From Manihot esculenta (taxonomy: Eukaryota; Streptophyta; Magnoliopsida; Malpighiales; Euphorbiaceae): a stretch of DNA of 64,000 bases. Shown here in pieces: positions 35,456 through 53,131 of this stretch. Where the stretch lies: contig NC_035169.2 in assembly GCF_001659605.2 (NCBI RefSeq), positions 9,995,255 to 10,059,254 of the forward strand, written 5' to 3'. How positions within the stretch are numbered: the first letter of the stretch is position 1; every line of letters begins with the position of its first letter. The notes beneath the pieces were generated by a model. The model was not told the origin of the DNA. It made no database searches and saw only the letters and a program-made list of their open reading frames with translations. The position numbers were made by a program, and so were the translations under genes.

Positions 35456-38009
35456 ATGGGTGCGTCTCTATCAAACCTGACGGAGGGAGCCAGCGGTCCA
35501 GGACTCGGAGATATACCGGAAAGCTGCGTGGCGTGCGTGTTTACCTACCTGACGCCACCGGAAATTTGCAATCTAGCTCGATTGAACCGAGCGTTTAGAG
35601 GCGCCGCATCATCTGATTCCGTTTGGGAGAAGAAGTTGCCGCCTAATTATAAAGATCTGCTCGATTTGCTCCCTCCTGAACGGTACCAGAATTTGTCCAA
35701 GAAGGATATCTTTGCCCAACTCTCGCGTCCCGTTCCATTTGATGATGGCAATAAGGTCAGTTGCTTTCCTTCATTGATAATTTCCTGTTTACTTGTTGTC
35801 TAGTTTTTACGGGTAGTTTTGGGAAATAGGGATTTGGTTTTGGTTTTTTGATTTGATGTTTGTTTATTTTTGGGCAGGAGGTGTGGTTAGATAGAGTGAC
35901 GGGAAGGGTATGCATGTCAATATCGGCCAAAGGTATGACTATAACAGGGATTGAGGACCGGAGATATTGGAATTGGGTTCCCACTGAAGAATCCAGGTTG
36001 GTTTAAACTAAATTATGATTCTTGGCGTTTGTTTTTCTGGATGTGATATTTCCAGCTTAATTAGTAAGTTTTTTTTTTTTACTAGTTAGTCTGTATTTTG
36101 TGAAGCAATAAAGTGGCTTTGTTTGTTTGTTATTTTGCTTTCTATGAAATGGTTGTAGTTATCATGAACGGGGAAGACTGATTCTTTTGTGGACTGAACA
36201 GTATGGTATGAATTGAAATAGTTTTATCATTTTAATGATGCCAGAAGATGATCGGATTTGTTTCATTTTTAAAGGACTCGGTGCCGGGGTTGGGAATTTT
36301 TTTAAAGAAAGTCTGGATTGAGCATTATTGTAGAATCTTATGATTCTCTATTCTATTCTTATGATTTGATTCAATTTTTCACCCTAGCGGTTTGGATCCA
36401 TGGATTGAATCTTAAGTATACCTGAATCTTAACCGAATCTCATGATTTGAAACTGAATCATGCGATTTGATATTAATATATTGATTCGGCCAATTCCTTT
36501 TCTAGAGAGTTTGTTAGACCTTATAGCTTCAAATTTTATTATTTTACTTCATTTTTACTGTGAAAAGTAAAATCTTTACTTAGCCTTTTTTTTTCACTAG
36601 CCATTATTTTTCCTCTCCCACCTTTTTTTTTCATTTTTTTTCTTGTTTTATTAATTTACTTGTCTGATGAAAGTGGTCAAATTATGGAATTTTATATTAA
36701 TATATTCTGACATTTTAATTTAACTTGCTATCCTTTCTTATTCTTTAATTTTTTTGATTAAATTTATATGGGAGATAATAGTAGGACTGAGGGGAGATTG
36801 GAAACGAAAAGGTAAGTAGGATGGATTAGTTGTTGGATATGGTGAGAAGTAATGGGAAGAGTGCAGATGGTGGCTGGTTATTGAGGCATTAGATATTGTC
36901 CATTATATGCTTCCATTATGATAAGTTCATTGTAGCTTATCTGAATTCACATTTGTATTGGTTGCACAAACCAATAAGGGTACATGATAGTGGTCAACAT
37001 AGCACTGATAGGGGCCAAAAAAAAAAAAAGCAAAGAAGAAGAATGGGTTGGGATGGGGGCATACCTTGCTGCTGGAAGCCTAGAACGTAGCATCTCTCGA
37101 GTCTCCCTAACCTCCCCTGTGACCCTGTATCTAATGTTCTTTCTTTCTTTTTTTTCCTTTCCTTTTCCATAAGTTTAAAATCCACCATCTAAGAACTATT
37201 GCTTCTTCTCTGCTGTTGGGTGGGAGAGTATTTTATCAAATAACTATTTCTCATTGGAATTTCAACATTGTTTGTGGCCCATGTACATTCTGTTAGAAAT
37301 AGCTGCATATAATTTTTCAAGGATTGCTGCATCTTTTCAACAATTATATCCCTGAAAAGATTAAAAATTTTGCTTAATTTGATCACTTATTGGAGCAATT
37401 ACTGTATCTGCCTTAATGCTTCCTATGCTGAGTAACTTGAAGACTTCTTTTCCCTAGTTGTCGATTCTAACGTTTTATGGCATTTTATTCTTTTCACAAA
37501 GAGTAATGCTCTTAAGGTTTTAACAGTGAATATTTTGTGTTTACAGATTCCATGTTGTGGCCTATTTGCAGCAAATATGGTGGTTTGAGGTAGATGGGGT
37601 TGTAAAGTTTCCATTTCCAGCTGATATCTATACTCTGTCCTTCAGGCTTCACCTGGGAAGATTTGCCAAAAGGTTGGGACGACGTGTATGCAACTTTGAG
37701 CACACTCATGGTTGGGATATAAAGCCAGTACGGTTTGAGTTGTCTACTTCTGATGGTCAGCAAGCATCATCTGAAAGTTGTTTAGATGAGACTGAACAAG
37801 AAGAAGCATATGGCAACCATAAACGTGGATTGTGGATAGAGTACAAGGTAGGTGAATTTGTTGTCACTGACTCAGTACCTGCCACTGAGGTCCGATTTTC
37901 GATGAAACAAATTGATTGCACACATTCCAAAGGTGGGCTTTGTGTAGATTCAGTTTTTATTATCCCCAGTGATCTCAAGGAAGGTAAAAGAAGAGGGGTT
38001 TTGAAGTAG
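35456..38009 (+). CDS. F-box / phloem protein 2 (PP2-A type) protein
   Basis: Exons 35456-35755, 35878-35996 and 37547-38009 give 293 residues, about the length of Arabidopsis PP2-A13. An F-box lies near residues 17-60 (LGDIPESCVACVFTYLTPPEICNLARLN is its opening), followed by VWEKKLP. A PP2 lectin-like domain fills about 100-290, with the family marks WLDRVTGRVCMSISAKG, RRYWNWVPTEESRF, LGRRVCNFEHTHGWDIKPVRF and KGGLCVDSV. The F-box would dock to SKP1 in an SCF ubiquitin ligase; the PP2 domain may bind glycans or substrates. The protein begins MGASLS, a possible N-myristoylation site. Intron 2 (1550 bp) is long; the reading frame is intact. Confidence 0.93.
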
Positions 38010-38509
38010 CCAGAACAAAAAGACCATGTTTTTAGTGTTGTCAACGGTCCCAGAAGTTTCTAGTTGGGTTTTATCATACAGCTTACACTTCTGTAGGTAT
38101 CTCATGTTTTACATCATCATATTATGTTTTTTAAGTAGGTATATGTCCTCTATTTTAATGTAATCTTGCTGCTGTATTTGATCCAGTTTTGTTTCATTTT
38201 GTTCCTTTGTAGAGAGTTAACACAAAATGCTTTGATTTTTCTCCTTGTTCTTGCTGGTGCTTTTTGTTAAGCATTTTATTAGTTAGTTTGATTCAAATGA
38301 GGTACAGTTCTTTCTCAAATTAAATCAAAGTTACATTTGTCATGACTTAGGCAAAACTTCAATGGCTGATACTGCACTTTCTGTGTGATTATATATGTGT
38401 ATGAGAAATTATTTGTTTTGTTTGCATTATCTATTGCAATGATGATTATATTTTGTAAAATTTAGTATTTGAAAAAAAAAAAAAATACCTTTTAGGGTAA
38501 TTTCTGTAA
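38010..38509 (+). other. Probable 3' UTR and downstream flank of the F-box/PP2 gene
   Basis: T-rich sequence with AATAAA-like and TGTA-type motifs but no clear poly(A) site. No ORF is supported. Confidence 0.4.
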
Positions 38510-38893
38510 AATATGATATGTTTTAGGGTAATTTACTTTTTCATATCTAAGCTATGTTTAAATTAACATGTTCCTTGCGTTTTAAAAAATCATTGGTTTA
38601 GTCCCCATGTTTTGACTCTATTAATTTTCCATTAATTGTTTGAGAAATAACCAAGATACCCTTGAAGGTAAATTGCTTTTTCATTTTTGGATTATGTCAA
38701 AATTAGCGTTATGTGTTCTAACTTTTCCAAAATCAATATTTTTTTTTGACTTTATCAATTTTTTTTAAAAAATCACTGTTTTGAAACATGGGAAAGACTT
38801 TCAGTTTGACAGCAACAAAATATAGGGCTGAATCATTGAGTTTTGATAGTTGAGGTTTAATTTTGACATATCTCATAGATGAAAAAGTTACTT
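38510..38893. repeat. MITE-like inverted repeat
   Basis: The left end (TTAGGGTAATTTACTTTTTC) corresponds, with mismatches, to the reverse complement of the right end (..GATGAAAAAGTTACTTAT). An inner copy of the same phrase (GGTAAATTGCTTTTTCAT) starts near 38667. It has no ORF. It resembles common plant non-autonomous DNA transposons of Mutator-like appearance; ends are approximate. Confidence 0.55.
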
Positions 38894-41800
38894 ATATGTC
38901 TCAACACAAGTTGACCTTCTGTGCATGGTACTCTCAGCCAGTTATACTCCACTTTGGCAGAATTACTGTCTGGTTCTCAATGCTTGGCTCCATTGTTTTA
39001 CTGTGATGTGGGTAATGCGAACATTTTGTTATGCTGGTCAGTATTATAAACCCTTAATTGAAAATGTTTAGATTCTTGCACAGAGTTGAATTTGTTTGAT
39101 GTATATCACACATGAAAAATTTACAATTAGCCTTCTCTTATTTTTAATATGTAGGAATTATAATGTGATTATTTACCATTGCCTCTTGTTAATAACGATT
39201 GTCTTAGTTAGCGGTCTTTAAACCCCTGCAAAGTTTTTTGATCTTGTTGTCCATAGCTGTTTAGGAAGCACTCAAAGCTCCAAACAGCAATGCCTTTGTC
39301 AAAAATACTTGTAGTTTCATTGTAAATATTTATTTGTTCCCTGTACTTCTTTTTGATACCTCTTGCCAACTTGGGGATCCTTTGGATGCATTTTCTGTTT
39401 CAGAGTTCCATTAACTTGTGTGTTTGAAACTGGGTTGAGAGCTAGTTGGTCAATCCAATAGGTAGAAGCTTTTTCTCTGTAAATTGCAGCAATCATTTAG
39501 TGGTTAGGCTTTAATTCGATGCCAACTTGAATTGAGTTGCATCCTCTAGCTGTAAAATTGACTTCATGAACTATTTCCCATTACAAAATTGACACTTCCT
39601 GTAGCTAGGTTCATGGGCTCTGCTGCCACACTAGTTTGTGCTGGGCTGGTATGGACCACAGAGAGTTTTGGCTTACATTCTGTGATGCTTACTTAAATTT
39701 GTTATTTTCATGATCTTCCAGCCTGAGTGATTGATCAATTGACTACCGTTGGATTTCTATGGCAGGAAGTATTGTGTTACTATCAGAAAAAGGAAAACTA
39801 AAAACTACTCTCTCCCACTTCCTTTAAAATCCAGCAACCGGTTCACGACCGCAAGATGCTTCCAACAATTAAAGAACGGTTATCTTATTCTTTGCTTTCA
39901 TCTGGATTAATTTTTCTAGAGATTATCTGTGTGTTTATTATCTATGATTTGCTTTGATCATTGTAGTCGTATAGCATCTAGAGAGGGCTTTATTGTGTAG
40001 CCAAATCTACCCACAAATGCCATACATTTCCTTCGGCACTTGATTTTGCAGACTTACCTTTTACCTTCTCTGTTTGTTTTGAAGTTCAACCTGATATATG
40101 CTTGCCTGATTACATTCATTTCCATTATTGTTTTGGTTGCTATTTGGTTTATCTTATGAGATCAGTGTCTATAGCATGCTTTGAGTTCCAGGACAAATGA
40201 CTGGTTTCAGTTGTTGATGGATTATGCAATGGCTAAGCCTTAGACCGTGGTCCACCGTCTGCGGCCCCACCCATGTAGGATTAAACTATGCAGAAACCTT
40301 TTGTGAAGATGGGTTCGTTTAAGACTGAAAGTGGCGTGTGAAAGTTTCCTTATTAACTCAATTGTTTCTATCAGCAGGTCCTAACCTCATTTTGGACCAC
40401 CATTGAAAGTTGAAGCTCATTTTAATAGGATGCTTCCTTCTCTATGTTTGTTGTGATGGGTTTGGTTTCTCTAGCAGGTTTTACATTTAAAGTTTCCCCA
40501 GCTTAGCAAGGACCACTCATTCTTTGACATGTTCTGTGACTTAGACCTTGTGTTTTAGGTCTGCCTTCCATGTCCTTGCTCTCTTCCATTGCCCTTGCTT
40601 AGGCTGTGGACCTTTTTTTTTTTTTTTTGAAAAATTATTATTTATTTGCTGTGGTAGGATGAAACCAATTAATTAATTCATGTGTTTAAAAAATACATGT
40701 GATTGAAAACTAAACTAAAATGTTCATCCCTTAAGTTCTAGCATTGTCACTATTAGTTTTGTACTGCTATCGTTAGCTTCTCTCCTATTTTTTACTGTTA
40801 CAATAAGTTTTTGCACGGTTTCTATTAACTTTTTACATTAAATATTAATTTTCTTTTTATTTTTTTAAATTATAATTAAATACTAAAAACTAATTAAATT
40901 ATAATTTTTACATATAAATTATTCTCCTTAAATAAATAAAGCATATACCTCTTCTTTTAAGGTGCATATAGCCACATATTTTCTCAATTGAACTTAAAAA
41001 CTGTAATCGATTAGGACTAGATTTGGATATGATCTATTTTGAAATTAGAATCAAATTGATTCAATCTAAACTCAAATTGATTATATATATTAAAACCAGC
41101 TCAATTAAATTAGACTAGCAGCAAAGGTTGATAAATAAACTATTTTTTCTTTCTTCTATAAACTATTCGGCAGTTTGAAATTTATTGGTTTGATTAATCT
41201 AGATTTTAAGGGGTAAAATGCTCTCTTTAAGTTTTACTCACGGTTTTGATTTGATTAATTTAAATTTGATCCAACTTGATTTAAATTCGATGGGGGCAAG
41301 TTTAATTAAGGAGGCAAAATGCTTCCTTTAATTTATATCTACAGTTTGAATCTTAAAAAAATTCGTGCTATTTTATATTAGGGTGATAAATAAATTAATA
41401 TTAATTAAAATCAAATAGAATTAAATTATACTTAAATTAATATTAAAGATATTACTAAAAAATCGAACTCAAATCCTAAATACTGTAAATTTCTGAACGG
41501 TCGAAAATCAATTCAGATCGAATCAGCTGTCAAGTCTAAGCTTCTATTAATTTAAGTTCCATACTTATTAGAAAAAGTAACTCGACTTGTCTATGAGTTT
41601 AAGCGGAGGAAGTGGATACTATAACTTCCTGAAAACTTGAGATAAAATGTTAACTAAATAAATTAAAATTTTATTATTTTTGTTTTTAATGATAATTAGG
41701 GATTTTTTTTATCGTCAATAAGATTCAAACTTTTTGAAATTGCTTCAATCTTTTATCATGTGAAAAAATTAATTCATTTCAAAATTCATTATATTTTGAT

Positions 41801-43248
41801 AATATAAACTATAGAGGCCGGTAGAATTCTCATCCTCACAAAATATTTATGAAATTATTTTTATTGAATCTTATTAAAACACTCCATTTGTTTCACAAAA
41901 TATATTATCTAAAAAATATTTTTTGTATTTCTAATGTTTAGTGTATTTTTAGAAAAATCATTCCATTCAATTTATAAAATTTTATTAGCACAATTAAATT
42001 TTGTATATATAAATTTTTAAACAAACTGAGGTTAATTTATTTAAGATTTTCCAGGAAAATGACCGTACTAAACCTTCACTCCACCAGCCAATCGCAGACT
42101 GATTTTTCATTAACTGAAGCAGTAAACACTCTACTGACCTCTCCACAACTGTGGCAGTGGCAGAAGGTAAATGGTTAATCCCAAGAATACAGCTTTATTC
42201 CTGCAATCTTCTTCTTTCTTTTTCTTTTTTTACCATATCTCCTAATTAAGTTACCTATCGATGAATTTTCAGCTCCTTTTTTGGCTGCGAACCAGGAATT
42301 TTTAATCTATTACATGGAAATATCTAAACAAACAATATTATCTTTTCAGGGTGAATCACAAGAAAATCACATGATTACATGGAAAGCTAAACTGTGCTGC
42401 AATTTTTACCATTTGAAGTAAAAATGAGAAATCTCAAAGAGCATCCATGCATGCATGTGTTAAAAATCAAATCTGAATATTGAAAAATTAAGCATATTAG
42501 GTATATTAAATATGAGGAGTTGTTATCAAGAATTCAGAAAATCACCTTTTAATTAATGCAGAAGAAAGAACAAGATCAACTTCAAAGAAGATAAAAGCAT
42601 GGGAGAGGTGAAGAGCTATAGGCAGATCAAGCTGTGTGACCACTGCCTTTATGTCTCATCTCTTTCACTCTTTTGTGCTCCTTCGTGAATCTCTTCTCTT
42701 CAATATCACTATATCTAATTTCAGGCTTTAACGTTTCTGATCTATCAAAAAGTTAAAAGTTAATTAATTAATTGCAGTGTATAGACAGTACTCTCTTAGA
42801 CCTGACTCCACATCAACCACCAATTCAACAAGCAGAGTGAGGGAATCAAAGGTCTCCATGGATATGGTCCCGAGCCAGAGCCAAGACCTGCATCTGCTGC
42901 AACCACAAAACTGACATTATATCTTCCCTTTCTCACTCGTCGTTCTACTTCTGCACTTACCAAACTACTTCTCTTTCCCTCGACCGACAAGTCTCTTTTC
43001 CTCTACATCAAACAACCTTTGTTGCAACCCAAAAGTGAAGTATTCACTTTCTTGCACCCTAAACGACAAGTTCGGAGGAAAAAAAAAAGAAAGAAAATCA
43101 TTACTCTCTTCTCAGTTATCTCCACGGCTCTCTGCCTCCTCTTTCTCTCTTTGGGATCCGTATTCACCAACTTCCATATATTACTAATCCTGATGAATAT
43201 TTTGGCTTCATCTGAGGGACAATAGACAAAAATATCAGACTCCAAAGC
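38894..43248. other. Long gene-poor interval, then promoter/5' UTR of the HD-Zip gene
   Basis: In about 4.3 kb I find no ORF over 100 codons and no protein resemblance. 38900-40600 has the base composition of introns or UTRs rather than AT-rich junk, so an unannotated transcript is possible. 41000-42050 is AT-rich. From about 42620 CT-rich stretches appear that fit the HD-Zip gene's promoter and leader; the start codon is at 43249. Confidence 0.5.
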
Positions 43249-44178
43249 ATGGAGTGGCATGGCAACTTAAGAACCTTTGTCCCTCGACCAGAGAATCCCT
43301 TTAACTTTCTCTACGACTCCAGCTGCTATGATCAGTGTAATCAAGGTAAATCTCTACTCTCCTCTCCCTCCATTTACTACCCACTTCACCTTTCACCTTA
43401 CTTTTGCATGGAACACGCTCTAAGAACTCACTAGCTTTGTATAAATGCTTGCTGGTTCTCTTGCTATAGATGGATTGAAGAGTTGATTAAAGTATTCATA
43501 ATTTGTTCCTTTCAGGAATGGATGTGAAGCCCCCCGTAATGTCGGAGACAGCACAGGTGATTGTCCCAGTTATGGAGAAGCTCAGGTATGGCAGTCACGA
43601 GAAGAAGAAGAGATTGACAAATGATCAGTTGGAGTCACTGGAGAGGAGCTTTCAAGAGGAGATTAAGTTGGATCCTGACAGGAAAATGAAGCTGTCTCGT
43701 GAGCTTGGGCTGCAGCCCAGACAGATTGCAGTTTGGTTCCAGAATAGACGAGCTAGATGGAAAGCTAAGCAGCTTGAACGCTTATACGACACACTTAAGC
43801 AGGAGTTTGATGCTGTCTCTGTAGAAAAACAGAAGCTGCAAGAAGAGGTTGCTGCACTTTCAAGCCCCTCTCATCATCATCTGATTTTCTATTAAATTTA
43901 TCGTTTCAAGTGGGTTATTGTTGTTGTACTTATAGGTAATGAAACTGAAAGGTATCCTCCGGGAGCAAGCCACCAAGAAGCAAGTGCTTTCGACGGGCTA
44001 CACAGAGATCTCAGGCGAGGAGACACTGCAAAGTACATGGGTTGGAATTCGTAGCTCCGGTGGGAAGCCACGAGGAACACATCAGCAAGAGATTGCAGAG
44101 TGCAACTATCTTCTGAATGTTGATGAATATAACCCAGGAATATCATCTTACTGGGCTGTTCTTCCATCTTATCCTTAA
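43249..44178 (+). CDS. HD-Zip class I transcription factor, ATHB-51/LMI1-like
   Basis: Exons 43249-43345, 43516-43847 and 43936-44178 give 223 residues. The homeodomain covers about 61-116 ([20 protein letters not shown], then [20 protein letters not shown]). A leucine zipper follows directly ([34 protein letters not shown]), with an intron inside it, as known for class I. The start MEW and the end PSYP recall Arabidopsis ATHB-51 (LATE MERISTEM IDENTITY1), which acts downstream of LEAFY and controls leaf margin and stipule growth. Subfamily assignment rests on these ends and the zipper; role in this plant is inference. The ATG in exon 2 (MDVKPP) could also serve as a start, but exon 1 keeps the family's MEW beginning. 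Confidence 0.9.
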
Positions 44179-44408
44179 TTAACAGTCTCTTAATTGTTGT
44201 TTATACTTTCTTAATTAGTTAATCATATGTAGTGGTCTTGGTTTATTATAATATATTAATGTGTAAGTGAAGGGTTAAAGTTCCATCGAAGATAAATTTT
44301 GTTGAATCCCATATGCATCGTGGAAAGGAGTAATTTGCTCTTATATGGATCATATATCAAAGTCGCTTCTCCTTTAGAGCTGTCTTTTGAGAGGATAAAT
44401 TCGATATT

Positions 44409-44544
44409 AAGTCTCCTATAAATATATGACACACTAATAAAATTTTGGACCGCGATGAGTTGGTTGAATCCCACATAAGTCTCCTATAAATATATGACAC
44501 ACTAATAAAATTTTGGACCGCAATGAGTTGGTTGAATCCCATGT
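44409..44544. repeat. 68-bp tandem duplication
   Basis: Two nearly identical units (44409-44476 and 44477-44544) start AAGTCTCCTATAAATATATG. Half-units of related sequence with GTTGAATCCCA occur just before and after (44270-44330, 44520-44560). Confidence 0.9.
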
Positions 44545-50230
<5,686 letters not shown>

Positions 50231-50870
50231 GATTCTGGCCCTGGAGACTAGCAATCAACCCTCTCCTTATCATCCATCTTGCAGTTTTCTGCAACAGAAG
50301 TTGGTATTCGCAAAGCATGATTACTTACAGGCAGTGGTTTAATTTCAATATTAAAATTTGGAAGGGCAAGGAGTGAAATGGATGTCATGTGGCTTTGATG
50401 CCACTTCCATTTTGGGCAGAGCAATAGCTTTTGAGAAAAGGGTATCATTGGAGAATTCTATTCGCAGAACAGTTATTGGGGAAAGGTGATCTGGAAACAA
50501 TTGGTCACATGAAGCTTTTTCTACAAATTGTCTGTTTGTGAAGATTGTTCATTTTATGCAATCCATGTCGTACCGTAGTGCTGCTCAGAAACTGGAACTA
50601 TAGATAGATGCATTACTTGAAGTTCTACAATTTTTTCCCCGCTTCAGCAAAGCTGGTTGTTTTTTTTTCCTCTCCTTTTCGTTTGATGGTTCCTAATGGA
50701 GGGAATTTTGCTGCATTTTACGTGTTAAGAGGATCATAAAATTTCCTCATTTTCTGTTGTGTGCTGTTTTTAAAATGAGCAACCTGCATGTTCTATTAAT
50801 CTGTCTGGTTGATAAATGGGCTCAGGAAAATCTTTTTATTTTTATTTTTATTTTTTGTCATTTTCTAATT
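50231..50870 (+). other. Probable 3' UTR and flank of the SRPK gene
   Basis: Transcript-like base composition continues for a few hundred bases after the stop. No polyadenylation site can be fixed, and no ORF is supported. Confidence 0.4.
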
Positions 50871-50879
50871 TTGAATCAG

Positions 50880-51430
50880 GGCGTATTGAAACAAGGGAAG
50901 GGTGTCTCCAGGATTCGCTTCTTTGGCTGCTTCAACATGGAAAAATCACGACCAACGTGGAATGATATTGGCGTAAATTTGTCTCTGATGCTAGATGCCC
51001 TTCTCGTGGCGTATCTGATGAAATCACTGAGCGTGCTCTTCGGAATTGTTCTTATGCTCAGGAGGTTTGGGATTCTCAATCGTGGTATGTGTTTCAGAGC
51101 TTGCAGTCTTCGCAATGGATTTCTTAGAGTAACAATCTTTTTATTCCCGTGTATTATGCTTTGAAGGGTTTGGAAATGGCGCAAACGAGCGTGTGTTTAA
51201 TGGTAATTGTCAGTCGATCAGAAGCCCAGGCCAAATTTTTAAGAATAGTATTAGTGCATGGGGCAGCTCTAATTTTATAAGTTTTTCAAATGCAGCAGTT
51301 GAAAGGGCATATCAATTGAAGAGTAGCTCATTGATGATTTTACCAAATGGGTATAGGGCAGTTGTTAGAGGTTTCAAAATCCAAACAACTCTAGTACCTA
51401 GGCTAGTATTACTTAAAAAATATTAATAAT
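50880..51430 (+). pseudogene. LINE ORF2 scrap: zinc-binding region and following linker
   Basis: One frame on the plus strand reads DSLLWLLQHGKITTNVE, then a few residues later SDARCPSRGVSDEITERALRNCSYAQEVWDS. This is the zf-RVT pattern of plant L1-type ORF2 (LLHGRL.TN, C..C.., ..H/RALR.C..A..VW). In another frame follow KWRKRACVFNGNCQSIRSPG, the usual linker to the RNase H. Stops and shifts separate the pieces; upstream reverse transcriptase is absent. Confidence 0.7.
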
Positions 51431-51475
51431 TTAATGTCTGTAAATAAGGGCTGCGTATTACTTAAAACCACGGAT

Positions 51476-51539
51476 CTCTACTATTGCTGGGATCGAGAAG
51501 GATGAAACTCTACTATTGCTGGGATCGAGAAGGATGAAA
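51476..51539. repeat. 32-bp tandem duplication
   Basis: Two identical units, each starting CTCTACTATTGCTGGGATCG, just downstream of the LINE scrap. Confidence 0.93.
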
Positions 51540-51960
51540 CTGAGGCTGATTTTCTTGCTATTTAGCCCAAAAAAACTTGGATTATTTAAATGAATGTGTC
51601 CAGCATGTCCATTTCAGTGTCTCATTTTTATTCATAGCAAATACTTGTTCAGATTGATTTATAAGAATTTGAGACAATAATTATAATAAGATCTTAAAAA
51701 AAGGTAAATCTCATATATTATAAGTTTGTCATGAAACAATCTCACACCCACGTAACTCTATCACTCTTTTATTTATTTAATTTTTTAAATAAACTGTATT
51801 GATTAACCCTCACCAGTAAGGAGAAAAGAACAAAATTCAATTGTGAAAAAAGATTAGAGAGAAAAGAGTCATTTTAATAAGTATTTTCTCCCTAAAAGAT
51901 AAGCTATTTTATTTTTCTTCCTATTGATAAGGTAGAAAGTGATATCTACCAACTTATTAA

Positions 51961-52430
51961 GGGTGATCATTTGATCGGTTCGATTTAAAATCGAATTGAA
52001 CTGAATAAATTGAAAATCGAAATTTTAGTGTTTATAAAAATCAAATCGAACTGATTTTGGTCAGAAACCGAATTGAATCGAATCGGTCTGATTCGGTTTG
52101 ATTCAGTTCGATTTGATCAGTTTCGATTTTTAATAATTTTTTTTTTATTTTTTACACTTTATTTTTGATATTTTAAAATTTAATTAAAATATTTTAATTT
52201 TTATATGATTTAATTTCTCTATATTATTGAAAAAACATATTATTATCACTAATCGGTTCGGTTTGATTTTTTTGATTTTTTTCTGATCAAAACCGAATCG
52301 AACCGAAATAACTGAAATTTCTAAAATTAAAAATCGAACCGAATCAAAATGTATAAAAAATCAAACTAAAATTTTAAGTCAGTTCAGTTTGGTCAATTTT
52401 TTTAATTTGAACCGAATACTACTCACTCTA
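51961..52430. repeat. MITE with TCGGTTCGGTT-type inverted ends
   Basis: It starts GGGTGATCATTTGATCGGTT and ends GAACCGAATACTACTCACTC, which is the same phrase inverted with mismatches. The body alternates TCGGTTTGATTCGGTTCGAT and its complement, so the whole can fold into a hairpin. It looks like widespread plant MITEs of probable hAT type; I see no clear 8-bp duplication. Confidence 0.7.
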
Positions 52431-52697
52431 GCAGTTACCGGTAACCTTACATAAATCCAAAACATGATAATTATAATAAAATTTATAAAAAAAAAAATTA
52501 ACACCCGTATAAATAAATTTATCCTGCAGCAAGACTATAATCCACGTAATTTATCACCTTTTTATTTGCTTAATGATAATGGTCAATTTTATATGAATTA
52601 GTCCATTAATTAATAAATATTAAACACAATGAAAGTATTGAATTTTTAAAGAATTAAATTTTTTTTAATCACTAAACTAAATTATAAGTAATATTAT
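52431..52697. other. AT-rich spacer before the second gypsy element
   Basis: Nothing is recognised. It ends in ATTAT (52693-52697), the candidate left target duplication of the element that follows. Confidence 0.45.
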
Positions 52698-53131
52698 TGA
52701 TATTCTGAAATTCAGAAAATAAGATTTACAGTGTGAATGTAAATTTGGTTAGGAAAGATCACGTATCTCCCTTTATCCTCCTCTTTTTATTCTCTAATGA
52801 CGTATAACTGCTACTTTGCTATAGTACCACTTGTCCTTGTCACTCAATTTCATACGTACGGAAGTCCCAATGTACTTATCTCTGTAAGGCGACCATTTAA
52901 TTCCCTTCTAGTGCAAGGTAGCTGGGTCTGCTCTCCTATCTCCCCTCACTTCACCGGGCTAGGCTATCCTCTGGTGGACTAGCGCATGGGGTCAATTCGG
53001 CCTGCTTTAGTCACGGGCTGAAGTGTGCGATATTGGATCGGTCTGCCTTAGAGGGTTCTAATGGGTTTTAGGCTTATGTTCTTCTCTTGGGCCCGGCCTC
53101 AGTCCGAGTGCCAGAAATCCGGCGGTCATCA
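52698..53131 (-). repeat. 3' LTR (left) of the second gypsy element
   Basis: 434 bp, from TGATATTCTGAAATTC to GGCGGTCATCA. It is a diverged, shorter relative of the 504-bp LTR; shared phrases include GTCACGGGCTGA and CCAGAAATCCGGCGGTCATCA (AAATCCAGCGGTCATCA in the first copy). The inner flank reads GAGAAGGTAAAAAGGCACT on the minus strand, matching the purine tract of copy 1. Confidence 0.82.
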
